Shown: piece by piece, positions 10,726 to 22,974 of the stretch
Position numbering within the stretch: position 1 is the stretch's first letter
Layout of the letters: each line of letters begins with the position of its first letter
From: Kalmusia sp. IMI 367209
Taxonomy: Eukaryota; Ascomycota; Dothideomycetes; Pleosporales; Didymosphaeriaceae
Assembly: GCA_027946365.1 (NCBI GenBank)
Contig: JAPEUQ010000013.1
Location: 682,001-746,000 of the forward strand
DNA: 64,000 nucleotides
Direction of reading: 5' to 3'
Notes under the pieces: generated by a model
The model's database searches: none
Told to the model about the DNA's origin: nothing
What the model saw: the letters and a program-made list of their open reading frames with translations, nothing else
Made by a program: the position numbers and the translations under genes

Positions 10726-12723
10726 GACACGCACTCCTCACCTTAAATCACACTATCAATACCAGCCGGTGCAAGACGATGAAAGGTCTACGCCAAAGTT
10801 CGTTAGGACAGAGCGCAACGCTGTGGCTAGTTGATGCGTCACCACTCCTAATTGTCGCATACTGCGAACTATGTGACGAAAACAACAAGTTTACGGTCAC
10901 TTGTTCGAGATCATCAGTTCGTGCGCGAAACCCGGCGCAGTGATGAGACTCATGAGTAGCGAATAGCAGGCTTGCGGGGTTCCGCGGTTGAAAAGGATGC
11001 AAGCGTCAAAGGCAACTCTGGCAGTCCAATGATACAAGACGGAAGTTACCAATGTGGCTGGAACATCGGGTGGAATGTGGCGGGTGAGGCTTTGATGTCT
11101 TCCGCCGGGCTAGTATAGGAGGTGACGCGCACAAGATGGGTTGTGCGCGCAAGCAGCTGCAAAGGAAATCAGACTGTGCACTCAATTGTGATTTCAAACA
11201 AACAATATGAGAGTAGAGATGAATGGATATGTGGAAAGGTAATGAAAGTAGCCAAATGCTTACCCCAGGTAGTGTCGGTTGAGGCTCGAGGCTTGGCATC
11301 GGCCGGGTCTCCCGTTCTCCGCTAACATTTGAGACCGTCGCTATGCACCCCTGACGGAAGCGAACACGGCGTGAATCCTAATATAATAAAGCCCCGGAAC
11401 AAGCTTTAAACCCTTTAGAGATTGTGAATTGTAACGGACCGACTCTGTCACTGTGCTTGGTCCGAGATGCTGGCGCTCGACGATGAGCTCGGGCGCTTTG
11501 AAACGCGAGCAGGCTACAGTTTGTTCAGCGTATAAACAATGGATGGATGTCTCGCTTGGTATTATCTTGGGAGGTAAGATTTCGGATGCAAATACTTTCA
11601 GGACTTGCCTAGATCTTTTTGTTTCTCTTACTTCATGTACCAGAGCTACTCATGTCTCGCGTTTCTAGGCGGTTGTTAACGCGGGTCTATTAAAGGTCAC
11701 GATACAACACTACAATAAGGTCAGCCATGAGAGGGGTGCCGAGACGATTGCATGTGGTCAAGCGCTACAATGAAGCTTCCGAACGCTAGCTTCATGCCAA
11801 GGGGTCCGGAATTACCAAATATAACCTTCCTACGTGCGACTACCAATCATACTTCGGCCGATAACCCTACACTTTCCCCTACATCTTGATATTTAATGAC
11901 CCTTGTCGTCATACTTCCTCTTCGCTAGGCTATCTACTTCGTGTTCCATGCTACGTTTGCGGATGGCGCACCTATAAGCATCAAAATAATAGCCTAATTG
12001 GTTATTGTAACTCGGTGGTAAAGAACTAGCACCATGGAGAACATGTCATTTAATTCACTAGCCATATTACGGAAAGGACTCAAGATCTAAGTCAAGAGCT
12101 GCGGTGACATATGGACCGGAAGAGATCGATACCCGTCAAGCTTGCATTGAGTTCCGCAGGATCCAAGTCCATGGTTTTCCTCGGAAGTAGCTAGACTTCT
12201 CCGCTTGAATTGCTACCAACCTTAAGGGATTGAGAACTGATACTAGGTTCCCCTTAATCCGACCGTGTTGGGCCTTAGCTCTATTTTGAAAATGCTCATT
12301 GGATGACGCGTATACATCCCTCAAATACTCAGAACGAAGCTTCGAGGATCTCTAGCACCAGCATATCGTGGTTTGGCTCGGGTCTCCACCAGGCTTTGTT
12401 TCCGATCTCCAAATGCACTGCAGAGATCGCTGTAGGATTAGGATAGTCCCCTCCGCCGCCCTGTCTTCATTGGATAGCGCTATGCTCTCTTTCCCTCTGC
12501 CTATCCGTCATTTAGCCTTCCGCTGACCAGTGAGCAGGCGAGATCTATCGAAGACCGCAACATGGCAAGTTTCCGCGGTGAATCTTCTAATCAAAGCCTG
12601 ATCGGGATGTTGTGACTAAGTACACTCGGTACGACACCAGGCACAAAAAGACACGTGCAGCATACTTACACGATATAACACTGACTGGACCCTCTTTGTT
12701 AAGGGCGATGCTCTTTCACCGAG
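10726..12723. other. Intergenic, 2 kb, no gene recognised
   Basis: Between the Zn2Cys6 factor and the DHA2 transporter. Only short frames without domains are open. Contains the transporter promoter at its right end; no clear TATA box was found. No repeats recognised. Confidence 0.45.
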
Positions 12724-14674
12724 ATGGGAACGTCTACATACATAACGATAGGTTCCCCGTCAACAACGGTCATGAATAGAACGGCAAACCTATTGTTTGA
12801 TTATCCGATCACCTCTACGGCGCTTTCGAACCAAGAGAAATGGGATCGATCAAATCGTCCATCCACTCCAGCTCTTGCTCATTGCCCCGCCAAAGATCTC
12901 GAGTCTCGCAATGCAAGCTCACCAACAAGCATCAACAGTTCCAATATTTTCCTCGTCCAACCGCAATCAACAGCGGTCGCGCCTACAATAAATCCAAAGA
13001 GCAGACAGAGAGAAGCAGCGTTTATATTGATCACCTGTATTGCACAATTTCTCTGTCTGAGTGCACTGAATCAGACCGTCGCGCCTGTCTTGATACTTGC
13101 AGAGCATTTTCAAATACGAGATTATGGAACCATGAGTTGGTTCTCTGCATCCTATAGCATGAGCGTTGGGACTTTCATACTTCCTGCAGGTACGTTCAAC
13201 TCTTTTTTTTTCCTTTCCAGGAGTCAGCACAGGTCAATGCCAAACTCCGTATCTTAGCAAATTGTTCTTGCAGCCATATTGAGTGGTCCTAGCCTAGCCT
13301 TCTTTCTCCCAGCTTGCAGGATTCCACGTTACATCTCAGCATCATCTGAATGTTTACTCACCGCACACAGGGCGATTAGGAGATATGTACGGACACAAGA
13401 AGATCTATCTTATCGGCTGGCTCTGGTTCAGCATCTGGTCTATCATCACGGGGTTCTCATACGCCTCTAATCACATCATGTTTTGCTCTTGCCGAGCTAT
13501 ACAAGGCATTGGACCTGCTCTTCTCGTCCCGAATGCCGTTGCTTTGATCGGACGAACGCTTCCAGTCGGCAAGCAGCGGATGATGGGTTTCGCATGCTTT
13601 GGCGCTTGTGGTCCGCTAGGTGCAACTGCGGGTGCCGTTTTCTCGGCTCTAATCGCCGAGTTGGCTTGGTGGCCATATATGTTCTGGATACTGGCTATGG
13701 TCTGCCTGGTCGTGATGGTTCTAGCCCACCTCATACTACCGGACGAAAAACAAACCCTCTTACCCGAGCTGATCGGACAGAAGCCGCCGAAGTTCGACTA
13801 TTGGGGCACAGTCACCGGGGTATCAGGTCTTGTTCTTATAAACTTTGCCTTAAACCGAGCACCACTTGTGGAATGGACGAATCCTTATATCGGCGCCTTG
13901 CTTGGAGTCGGCTGTCTGCTTATGGTCGTATTTGTCCTCGTCGAGCTCTACGCTACCGAAGATCCTCTCATACCGATCCGTGGTCTTGGGAAGGATGCCA
14001 TCTTCGCTCTGACGTGCATCGTAACTGGGTGGGCATCACACGGGATCTGGGCCTACTACCTCTACCTCTTTCTGGAGCATCTCCGGGGCTACTCTGCACT
14101 GCTCACTTCGGCCCAGACCTCACCTGTGGCAATCACTGGAGTCCTCTTTGCGTTCTCGACCGTCTGGCTCATACAGCGCGTTGGCGTCAGTTACGTAATG
14201 CTCATCGCTATGACCTGCTTCATGGTAGGCGCGCTCCTCCTCGCAACAATGCCAATCCACCAGACATACTGGGCGCAGACCTTCGTGTCCGTCCTGATTA
14301 TGCCGGGAGCTATGAATCTCTCTTACCCAGCCGCCAACATGCTTATGTCCTCCGCACTTCCCAAGGAGAAGCAAGGCATCGCGGCATCTCTTGTTAGCAC
14401 AATGGTCAATTACAGCATCGCATGTGGACTAGGAATCGCCGGCACGATCGACAGATATACGACCGAAGCCGAAGGCAAAAAGAGGGGAATGACACATCCT
14501 CCACCGCTTTCGAATGTGAGCGCTGAGATCTCGGAGATCAGGCACGTAGGGTTCCAGGCAGTGTATTGGTTTGCCGTCGCTTTGAGTGGACTAGGAATGG
14601 CCGTCGCGCTCGCATTCATCGTTGTCACTGAGAAAAGGAAGAGGGCACAGAGAAGAAGCGTGATTGAACCTTAA
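12724..14674 (+). CDS. MFS DHA2 drug:H+ antiporter, Atr1-like
   Basis: Plasma-membrane proton antiporter of about 589 aa. Exons 12724-13189 and 13371-14674; the 181-nt intron (GTACGT...ACACAG) restores LPAGRLGDMYGHKK, the loop 2-3 MFS motif (G-x-L-a-D-x-x-G-x-K/R). The N-terminal ~95 residues are polar and cytosolic. TM1 (AAFILITCIAQFLCLSALNQTVAP) and many further hydrophobic segments follow, about 14 in all, as expected for DHA2. The N-Q-T-V-A-P-V-L segment resembles the aminotriazole-resistance/boron-efflux (Atr1) branch of DHA2. The tail is short and basic. Its substrate cannot be told from sequence. It lies downstream of the Zn2Cys6 gene in the same orientation. The long intron is unusual for this window. 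Confidence 0.88.
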
Positions 14675-15283
14675 TCTTTGTTTTTTTCATCATGGGTTGC
14701 TAGCAAGTCGGATTCGCCGCCATCATCAGTCATTGCATCGCAGAGCACGGGGATACCATGTACGGACTAGGGACCGCTTTTAGGCGCTCCCGCATGTGCA
14801 TTCTACAGAGGATTGCACACACCATCGGCGTTAGGTAGCACTTAAGTCCTACCAAAAGAAATCATGATTTAGGAAAAGCTTTCAAGCCAAGAGCCTCGGT
14901 TTCTCGATAGCACTTCTACCAGCATTTTGCTTTATAATATCCCCTTTGCCCCAAACATGCATCGTGTTCCCAAAGAGGCAATTTTACCAGTCCTGCGCCC
15001 TGCGCCCCAGGGTTTGCCGTTCGAAATAGAGATAACCCCACTTCGCAGCGTCCCCTTTGCATACTCGCGTGACTTTCGACGCGTTTGCGCGAGCCTATCC
15101 CCCACATTTTTACCATTTCGTCATTGTTGATGCGCCTCCGAAATCTACCCCTCCGTGGTTTCCAGTCCAAACATTTATTACGCGCTCCTCGCTCTCATTC
15201 TCTTCGTGTCTTGACTTCCAAACTCGCCTTCTTAATTCTCCCTTGATCCTTTTAACAAATTTCACTTTCACAAAGCAGATAAT
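14675..15283. other. Intergenic, 0.6 kb, with pyrimidine-rich leader
   Basis: Contains the 3' flank of the transporter and the promoter of the Gfo/Idh gene. The last ~120 bases before the ATG at 15284 are strongly CT-rich on the plus strand, typical of fungal transcription-start regions. No other feature seen. Confidence 0.4.
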
Positions 15284-16374
15284 ATGGCTGGCATAGCCTT
15301 GATCGGAAGCGGTATCTTCGCCAAAGAAGAGCACCTACCCGCTATCCGCGCAACTTCTTCGTTGGCGTTGAAGGCAATCTACTCGCGCAGTCTCGCCTCG
15401 GCGCAAAGCCTGGCTGATGGCACTGAAGGGGTTGATGTGTACAGCGAGGATCAAGAGGGCAAGGGTTACGAAGCTTTGTTGAAGAGGGATGATATTGTCG
15501 CCGTTGTCATTGCGTGAGTCCTACTATTATTATGCTATGGAGAAAGGCATCCTGGGAGTTAATTGTGATACTAATTTGATGCAGGCTTCCCATCCTCGTC
15601 CAACCCGACTACATAAAAAAGGCTCTCTCCGCAGGGAAACACGTTCTCGCCGAAAAACCCATTGCCAAAGACGTCGCAACCGCCAACGACCTGATTAGCT
15701 GGTACAAATCCAACATCTCCGGTCCCACATTCAGCATCGCAGAAAACTTCCGCTTCCTCGAATCGTTCGACTACGCTACCTCGCAGGTGAAGTCGCTCGG
15801 CCGCCTTCTCGGCTTCCGCGTGCGCGTGCAGAATTTTGTGAAGCCCGGCGGCAAGTACTTTGAGACAGCCTGGCGCAAGAAGCCCGAATATCAAGGTGGC
15901 TTCCTGCTAGATGGCGGTGTACATTTCATTGCTGCGACGAGACTCATACTAGAAGGGGGTGGTGTTAAGCCAGTGAAAACGAGTGCGTTCTCGGTGCAAT
16001 TACAGGAACATCTCCCACCAGTAGATACGTTGGATGCAACGGTGCAGTTGAGCAATGGTGCGAGCGGGACCATCTCGCTCTCATTTGGAACGACATTCTC
16101 AGGCTCGGAGTACGCATTCGCGAGCGAAAAGGGGACTGTGACTGTGACGAGAGGTAAGGTAACTGTGAAGCGGGATGGAAACGAGGAAGTCAAGGAATTC
16201 CCTGAGGAGGGAAGTGGTGTGAAACCGGAAATTGCTGCGTGGGGGAAAGCCCTGAGCGAGAACAAAGCGGACCCAAGGCAGAGCGCTGAAGAAGCGTTAA
16301 GGGATCTTCAGGTGCTCGAGGCTTTGTTGCAGAGCGGCGAAAAGGGTGGAGCGCCTGTAGAGCTGAGTCTGTAG
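15284..16374 (+). CDS. Gfo/Idh/MocA-family NAD(P)-dependent oxidoreductase
   Basis: Soluble dehydrogenase of 339 aa. Exons 15284-15513 and 15585-16374; the 71-nt intron (GTGAGT...TTGATGCAG) joins VVIA to LPILVQP in frame. An N-terminal Rossmann fold carries the glycine-rich loop IGSGIFAKEEH. The conserved Lys of the E-K-P motif follows (VLAEKPIAKD, about residue 105), and the C-terminal alpha/beta domain has the GGFLLDGGVHFI segment with the His typical of the family. Length is normal. It resembles fungal members annotated as dihydrodiol-dehydrogenase-like, but the substrate (a sugar, polyol or xenobiotic diol) cannot be assigned. It converges on the pseudouridine synthase gene, with 255 bp between the stops. 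Confidence 0.9.
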
Positions 16375-16629
16375 AAACTTCATCACTAAATGCAGTAATT
16401 GATATCGTCTGTGAACAAATCACAGACTTCTCCGTACGCTCCTATGGCCGAAGACGGTGTCGGGTAAGGGGTGAACCGACCCCGATTATTGAATCTGTAC
16501 CGTTCACGAAGGTCCAGAAATGGCATGTGACGATGCGACGGAAGTGGCAAGGTGTTGAGGTGAAACTGAGCAACTACCTAGTGGTTAGTGAACGGTCGCT
16601 CCTTGCTTTGACAAGGTACCCGAAGAGCC

Positions 16630-18015
16630 TCAAGCCCCTGCGGCGGCGGCAATCGGCTGGTCAGATAACAGATCTGCAGCAGCTTCCCCGTCCTCAAGGC
16701 CAAGTTTCTTCAGATCGACAGCCAACGGGTCGGACTCGTGTGTTGGCTCTGTAGCGCCCTCATAACCAGGCGGTGGTAGAGCCCAATCTGGCAAGCCAGT
16801 CTCGTAGTCCCATCTGCCTTCTTCGCAGCGGTACCTCCTAGCGTGCAGATAGATGCCCAGCTCGTGGACGCCAGGGTCGCTGTACAGTGGAGTATCGCAC
16901 ACATCGCATGTATCGCCCGTCATCTTCTCTGCCTTTCTTTTGTTGTACTGATCGACCATCTCGTCATGATATGCCACGGCATCCGCGACCTCTTCCTTGC
17001 CCATGCGCGAAAGGCGCGTCATTATGTCCTCATCATTTTCTGCCTCTGAATGTCCTCTGCCAAGGGAAGGGCCGAAGACGCGCTGATTCGCATAGATGGG
17101 ATCGTTCGAGATGGGGTGGCCCAAGAATTGGAGATGAACACGGAGCTGATGCGTGCGACCAGTTATTGGGAAGCAGCGGACGATTGAGTAGCCGCGCATC
17201 TTCTTCCACTCCATACCCTCGTCGCTGTCGCCATTCTCCTGCACAGGCTCGTCTTGATTATCCTTGGGTGGGTAGTATGCGAGTCGCTTGAACACGGTCT
17301 TTGCCTCTTTGCCGTTCGCGCGCACGCGGTTGAGACCCAGCTTCGGACTGATCTGGAGGATAGGTTTCTCACACACGATTTCGCCTTCCGGGAATTCGCC
17401 CACGACGCGTGTAATGTATTCCTTCTTGACAGTCCTGCCCCGTATCTGGGCGCTCATGTCCTCAGCTGCCTGCCTGTGCTTCCCGATGAACATGATGCCG
17501 CTCGTGAGTCTGTCGAGGCGATTACACGGAAGCGGATTCCAGCCATATCCCCTGTCAGCCCGCATGATCTCAATGACCGAGTTGAAGTTATAGCGCCCAG
17601 CAGGATGGACGGGCACACCTGCCGGCTTGTCGATGACAATTAGGTCGTCGTCTTCGTGCACGATGCCGATGGGTTTTGCGCTACAAGGTGGCTCGTGTCG
17701 GTGCAGCGTATGCGAGATAATGTCACCGTTCTTCACGATAGTCTTCGTCGACGGCACCGGCTTGCCATTCAGCACCACCCTTCCCTCTATTATAGCCTTC
17801 TCGTAGTATTCCGTCGGCCTGTCTCTAAACTCGCTCGCGAAGATATCGAGAATCTCCCTGTCCCGCCATCTTTGCTTGCAATACGTATTGTAGGTGTAGT
17901 GGTACGGGGTAACTTTGCGTAGGTTATCCTCGAGGAAGTATGGCGGTGGCCATGGGTCGCAGGGTGTGATGGCTACCGCGGGCGGCTCCTTCCAAGGAAA
18001 TTTATCGTCTGGCAT
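16630..18015 (-). CDS. RluA-type tRNA pseudouridine synthase (Pus9/Rib2-like)
   Basis: Converts uridine to pseudouridine in tRNA, probably position 32 as in Pus8/Pus9. A single exon of about 461 aa from the ATG at 18015. The frame stays open to 18129, but the codon there is GTG and a stop lies just upstream. An S4-like segment (IIEGRVVLNGKPV) precedes the catalytic domain: IDKPAGVPVHPAG, then NRLDRLTSGIMF with the catalytic Asp, the C-N-R-L-D form being usual in the Pus8/9 group, and TGRTHQLRVHLQFLGHPI near the end. The C-terminal ~120 residues carry a CDVC pair and HARRY, typical of fungal relatives. No deaminase domain of Rib2 is present, so Pus9 is the better match; cytosolic against mitochondrial form is unresolved. 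Confidence 0.87.
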   Translation of the reverse strand: MPDDKFPWKEPPAVAITPCDPWPPPYFLEDNLRKVTPYHYTYNTYCKQRWRDREILDIFASEFRDRPTEYYEKAIIEGRVVLNGKPVPSTKTIVKNGDIISHTLHRHEPPCSAKPIGIVHEDDDLIVIDKPAGVPVHPAGRYNFNSVIEIMRADRGYGWNPLPCNRLDRLTSGIMFIGKHRQAAEDMSAQIRGRTVKKEYITRVVGEFPEGEIVCEKPILQISPKLGLNRVRANGKEAKTVFKRLAYYPPKDNQDEPVQENGDSDEGMEWKKMRGYSIVRCFPITGRTHQLRVHLQFLGHPISNDPIYANQRVFGPSLGRGHSEAENDEDIMTRLSRMGKEEVADAVAYHDEMVDQYNKRKAEKMTGDTCDVCDTPLYSDPGVHELGIYLHARRYRCEEGRWDYETGLPDWALPPPGYEGATEPTHESDPLAVDLKKLGLEDGEAAADLLSDQPIAAAAGA

Positions 18016-19292
18016 GGGCGGGTATTTTTCTCTCTGCGGCGACTGAACAAGGGCCAGACAGGGCTTTGCAGGCGTAGGCAGGCGCCCTTTGCTGGCGAGA
18101 AAGGCGAGGATGCGGGGAGAGGGAGCCACGGTGGAGGCAGCGCGTTAGCCGGCGTGTCAAAAAAGTTGTGAGCGATGAGCCATGATCCACCACGACGTAC
18201 CGAACCGAGGCGGAGCTAGGCGGAGGTGCTCGAGCCCACGCTTCCTACACTACAACACCACGGCATAACTATCCAACGACAGAGATTACTGGCGAAGGTC
18301 AACCTCTACCTTCAATGCTCTTGCATTCCTCTGGACAGCTACGCCACACTATGTTGTCGTACATGTAGCCACATATCCGCCACTACCGTCATGCTTTCAT
18401 CCGTGAACAACAACACTAGCAGTACACCTGAGACATTCCCTAGAACCTCTTGGAGAGGCCGACACCCCGATCTCTGTCTCACTGGCCAGTGACTCGCAGA
18501 ACTATCAGGCCCACATATACAGCACGCTACCTTGATTGTGGAGTCTCTCCATAGAAGAATGGAGTTATAAGAAGGTCATGATCCCGTCTATACTTCTGTC
18601 TTTCAGCTTTTTCATCCTACAGGCTCCTTCAAGTTCTGAACATTGACGGCATCCGTTGGCCAAGCTTCGGTCTTCCTGAAACTTTCTAGATGCATTTCAC
18701 CCATAACATCATCTTTGTCTCCACAGCTGCTGCCTTATCCTTTTCGAATTTCGTATCTTTGCTTCAACTGTTGGCTCACCAAGATCATAGTGTCAGTGGA
18801 AGCAGTAGGGAGCAGCAGTGGAGGCGGAAGTGACAATTGCCCACCGATCTAGACGGACATCCCCAAAGAATTGACTCGGAGGCTCTTGAGTAATGGCCAC
18901 CAACCTATTAGGGAATGTCTGATTGATTCTCGATGACAGAGATGTCTCTGACGTATGCGAATGAAAGTCTATCATTTATTCATGTCCCACCATGTTGCTA
19001 GTTATGTAATGCACGCTACTACCGATGCAGATCGATCGGGGTGTTGACCTTTAGCCGGCCCTGGGGTCAATCTAAATATTGATACTTCCTTCGATGCTAT
19101 GATGCCGATGCCTAATTAACAGTTAGCCAAGCAGCAATAAGAGAAACGTAGTTTCAATAGTGGACTTCGGGTCTTCGCTATGGACGAAACGTGGCTTTCG
19201 TGCACAAAGTCACTCGCGTGACTACTTCATAACGCCAGATGCTCGTCACGATGCAGGTGCCGTAACAAACATCCCTTCTCTTCCTTTTTCTC
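18016..19292. other. Intergenic, 1.3 kb, divergent promoters
   Basis: Between the pseudouridine synthase (minus) and the SET gene (plus). The right end is CT-rich just before the ATG at 19293. The remaining short frames have no recognisable content. Confidence 0.4.
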
Positions 19293-20934
19293 ATGTCCAA
19301 AATGCCGTCAAGCCCACTCCCCCACCCTTCATTGCTTCAAATCTTTACTTCTCTTGTCTTGGTTTCGCATGTCTCCGCACTCTTCCAAACTGGCTCCAGC
19401 CCTCAGATCCAAGATGGCCTAATCAATCCTCCTCCGAAGGAGTGTCCCGTTGCTCAGGATGGTTCTACTTCTGATACGTTTCCCTGGACATATAATCCGA
19501 GCTGCTTCCCTCTTGTCTTGCCCTCCTCCCCAACTTCACACTTCGGCACGCACCGCACGGTCTGCGTCTACACGAACGCCAATTTCAACTCTGGGCGCGG
19601 CATTTCTGTTGTGACGAGCCCAGAGACGGCAGCGGAGCTGGGAAATGAAGTCTTTGCACCATATGCACAGCCATCACTGTATGAGCAATGGGAAATGAAA
19701 GAGATAGAAGGAAAAGGGATGGGGCTTTGTCGCGAAAAGAAAGATTGAGGCAGGCGAATCGGTCATCTTGGAGAGTCCGGTGCTGGTGATCAGTAGAGAG
19801 GTACTAGGGAGCGTTAGTCGGGGGAGAAGGTCGGCGTTATTGGAGAGAGCGGTGGGGCAGTTGCCTGAGAAGACGAGGAGGTGAGATTTTCCCCCTCTAT
19901 AATGGGAGGAAAGGTGATATCGTGCGGCGCCTGTTCGAAAGATCACCGAGGCTTTGGCTGCCTCTTGTTTTCCTTTCACCTTTCCTTGAATAAGAGGCTT
20001 TTGGCAAGGGTAGAAGCTAACTTAGTGGTTATTCTAGATTAGTGCTGGATTTGAGTCGGAGAGGTGGTGAGAATGAGGTCGAGGACATTATCAATGTCAA
20101 TGCAGTAAGGGCGAAGGTTTGGGATGGGACCTCGCATTTAATCGTCGTACCCGAAGCAGCAGTAAGCCTTTTCTTTCCTTAGCCTTCAGTATCATTTGGG
20201 AAGGTGGCATGGTGGAAATATAGACGGAGGGGCTAACGAAACGTAGAGAATCAACCACGCATGTCGCCCGAACGCTTACTATCGTTTCGACGACTTCACG
20301 CTTAACTTTGATGTCTTCTCGCTGAAGGACATTCGACCCGGCGAGGAGATTACGTTCAGCTGTAAGTCTTTTCACCCACCTTTTGCTCTATCGTCAAAGC
20401 ATACTAATACTCACAGATGGTTTCTCTGCCGAACCGTATGAAGCCCGCTCCAAGGCTCTGGAGTCAACCTGGGGGTTCACTTGTACCTGCTCGTTATGCA
20501 CAGCGAATAGCACCACTATCGCCGCCTCTGACACACGCCTTGCCGATATTGCAGCCCTAAAATCCAGCCTGCCTACTTCACTTTCCGACCTACCGCAATA
20601 TATTGCGCTCCTCCCGCGTCTCATCTCTTTCGTCGAAAAAGAAGGCCTACTGAGCGAGCTCCCCATGTACGAAGAGATCTTAGCGTATACGTGGAGTGCG
20701 ATTAAAGCGGAAGAGGGAGCGAAGTATTGGGCAGAAAGGGCGAGCAAACATTGGCGGGTTATTGCGGGGAAGGAGAGCTGGGAGGCGAGGCGGACACAAG
20801 ATCTGCTGGATAATTTAGAGGGGCATTATACGTGGGGGAGCTATGAAGGGCCTGATCCGTGGGAGGGGGTAGGGAAGGGGCATCCATGGGATGAGCCGGA
20901 GGGAGAAGAGCATGATCATGACCATGGACACTGA
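19293..20934 (+). pseudogene. Secreted-looking SET-domain protein, frame broken by one base
   Basis: SET-family protein with segments at 19293-19880, 20038-20161, 20247-20361 and 20417-20934. The three introns all have canonical ends (GTGAGA, GTAAGC, GTAAGT donors). The N-terminus has a hydrophobic signal-like stretch (LLQIFTSLVLVSHVSA). The SET domain begins IEGKGMGL, but the next residues (VAKRKIEAGESV) lie in the +1 frame: one extra T in the run at 19726-19728 sends the annotated frame to a stop at 19746-19748. Ignoring that base, all four segments join into 447 codons with RINHACRPNAYYRF, the GEEITFSYG element and the post-SET cysteines WGFTCTCSLC. The C-terminus ends in a His/Asp repeat (HDHDHGH). 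It is either a sequencing indel or a recent loss. The substrate is unknown; many fungal SET proteins of this type are not histone-specific. Confidence 0.78.
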
Positions 20935-22608
20935 AGAAGGGAAAGATGAAAGAGACGGCGATACTTGTGGGGAAAGCAGGGAGCGGACATCATGTGAAAA
21001 ATTGGAGGAGAAGGGTCACCACGTGTTTAATTTAAGATCAAGATTTCAAAGAAGAGAAATGGTAATACAGCTACTGTTTATAGACAGTTAAGCTGCAAAA
21101 AGCTTTGGTATCCTTTTATTCGTGTTTGGCTTGGGTATAGATTATAACTCTTAGGGATTTGTGAAAAGGAACGGCACATCGAACTAACGATGACAACCGA
21201 CATGATACGTGATTTAAATGTCCGTCGCGTCAATATATGTGCAGCAATCAAGAAATTTGGGAGTTGTCTCAGCAAAATTAAAAAAAATGAGTCGGCATAG
21301 GATGCATGATGCGTACGCCTCGCTGTATACGCAGATTCATTTGGGAGGTTACGAATCACTTGTGCTGATAAAGTATCTTATTCGAACAGTTGCAGCTTCA
21401 CAGAAGAGGCTAATCATTTTCGTTGCAGCTGCGTAGGCCTTTGAAAGAGACCCCAAAATCGATGAATACACATTTGCTACTCGAAGACCTGCTTTTCACT
21501 GTCACTTCTTTATTGAAAATGCTGAAATTATGGTTAACCTCAATTACAATTGGTGCGAATCGACACATTTGGACAATTCGTGAATATGTGGGTCGGATGT
21601 TGGACTTTGATTGCGTGAATGTCATTCTACCATCGGAATAGGGCAATACGCGCTCCACCCTTGGTAGCTGTGTATTTCGTTTACATGGTAGTGGGGGCCG
21701 TATTCGGCAGTCGGATTGTTATAGCAAGGTAGTGTCGCGCATGTCCGCTAGGATAACGATCTCGCTCATGTCCGAAGATCTCGGTCGAGAAATTCTCGAA
21801 ATGGAATTCGGTCACAAATGCCATGAAGGTGGACGGACAAACTGTCGATCCGACAAACGATTTATCTTCCCAGTACCTATTTTATATGAAGCAGTAAATG
21901 GTATTTAGAGGTAACGTGTTGATGTTCCAAAAGTCAGAGCATTTCGGCGATCGTAGGATTCTTAAAATTGAATAACTTGAAAGATGGTAGTAAGTAACGC
22001 TTCTTGGATAGTGGACGATTTAATACCGCTCGTTTACTCTCCCATACATGTCAATCAGTGACTGATAACGAATAATGAACTCCCAAGATAGCATTAAAGG
22101 AGAGATGTAATAGGCCCCTTGGGCTGCCTTACCTAACCAAGAGTAGAAGTTAGGATTTCTCCCGCGCGAGAGACAGTTAGCGTACTTCAGACATCATACT
22201 GTCACTTCACCTGCCGTAGAATCAGCCACAGACCCCCGGGGGTGACCAGGGCCGATATGGTGCTATTGCAGGGCACCATAAAGGCCACTCAGTCTCATCT
22301 GCCATAGCCTCAAGACTGCTCCTTGCTTTCCCTGAGCATTATGATCCTCCAGGCCGCTGCTGTGATGCTGGTCGTTTTACTAGACTAAGCAGAATGAGAG
22401 GAGGTTTGGAGTCCAGATGTCGGCACTTCCGTGCGAAAGAGCGCTGTGCAAAACAACACCGGATGCTCGACTAGGGATGTAAGCACGTCAGTGCGTTATA
22501 GATCAATAGTATAAAAGCATCTCGCACGACGTCTTGCAGCATATCACCCATAAGCCAGATTCTCATCCCCCCCATAAATCTTCCGTTGCAAACATTCGAT
22601 ACGCAAGC
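20935..22608. other. Intergenic, 1.7 kb, no gene recognised
   Basis: Region between the SET gene and the small secreted protein, slightly richer in A+T than its neighbours. Short frames at 21078-21658 on both strands have no recognisable domain. No repeats seen. Confidence 0.45.
22510..22516 (+). promoter_or_regulatory. TATA box of the small secreted protein gene
   Basis: TATAAAA about 93 bp upstream of the ATG at 22609, in a spot that suits a regulated fungal promoter. Sequence match only. Confidence 0.45.
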
Positions 22609-22974
22609 ATGCGCACTCAATCCATCTTCGCGCTGGCCTTCGCGACTCTTGCGACTGCCATCCCGAACCCGCAAGGCGATACCCCGATCGACTTCGTTAT
22701 CAGCGTCTTCGAGACGAGCAGCACCTGTGACGCCTCGACTGGTGCCAAAGCCGTGTTCGGCACTGGCTGCCAAAATCACACGGTTCCCGTGGGCGGCTCC
22801 GCTCTTGTCCGCATCTCGACGGCTTCTAAATACGGCTACGTTACTGGATGGACGGAGGCCGACTGCCAGGGAGAAGCAATTATAGTCTTCACCCAGGCTG
22901 ATGGTTGTACGGATCTTGATAGGGAGGTCAAGAGCTGGATCGGCAAGCCTCCATTCGATGAGAACGGCAAATAA
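22609..22974 (+). CDS. Small secreted cysteine-containing protein
   Basis: A 121-aa single-exon protein. I chose the ATG at 22609 because it opens directly on a signal peptide (MRTQSIFALAFATLATAIP), whereas the longer frame upstream adds a polar leader across the likely 5' UTR. The mature part of about 100 residues has four Cys (STCDAS, GTGCQN, ADCQGE, DGCTD), consistent with two disulfides. Its alternating Gly/Val/Ile pattern suggests a small beta-sandwich. No family was recognised. Size, signal peptide, even number of Cys and a TATA promoter fit an effector-like or antimicrobial-like extracellular protein, but nothing here shows an activity. The surrounding kilobases on both sides are gene-poor. 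Confidence 0.72.
   Translation: MRTQSIFALAFATLATAIPNPQGDTPIDFVISVFETSSTCDASTGAKAVFGTGCQNHTVPVGGSALVRISTASKYGYVTGWTEADCQGEAIIVFTQADGCTDLDREVKSWIGKPPFDENGK

Noticed and set aside
13483..14397. 304-codon frame overlapping the DHA2 transporter
   Set aside because: It lies in the +2 frame of a clear membrane protein and has no hydrophobic segments or motifs of its own.
18016..18129. Extended N-terminus of the pseudouridine synthase
   Set aside because: The extended frame has no ATG; its first codon is GTG with a stop just upstream.
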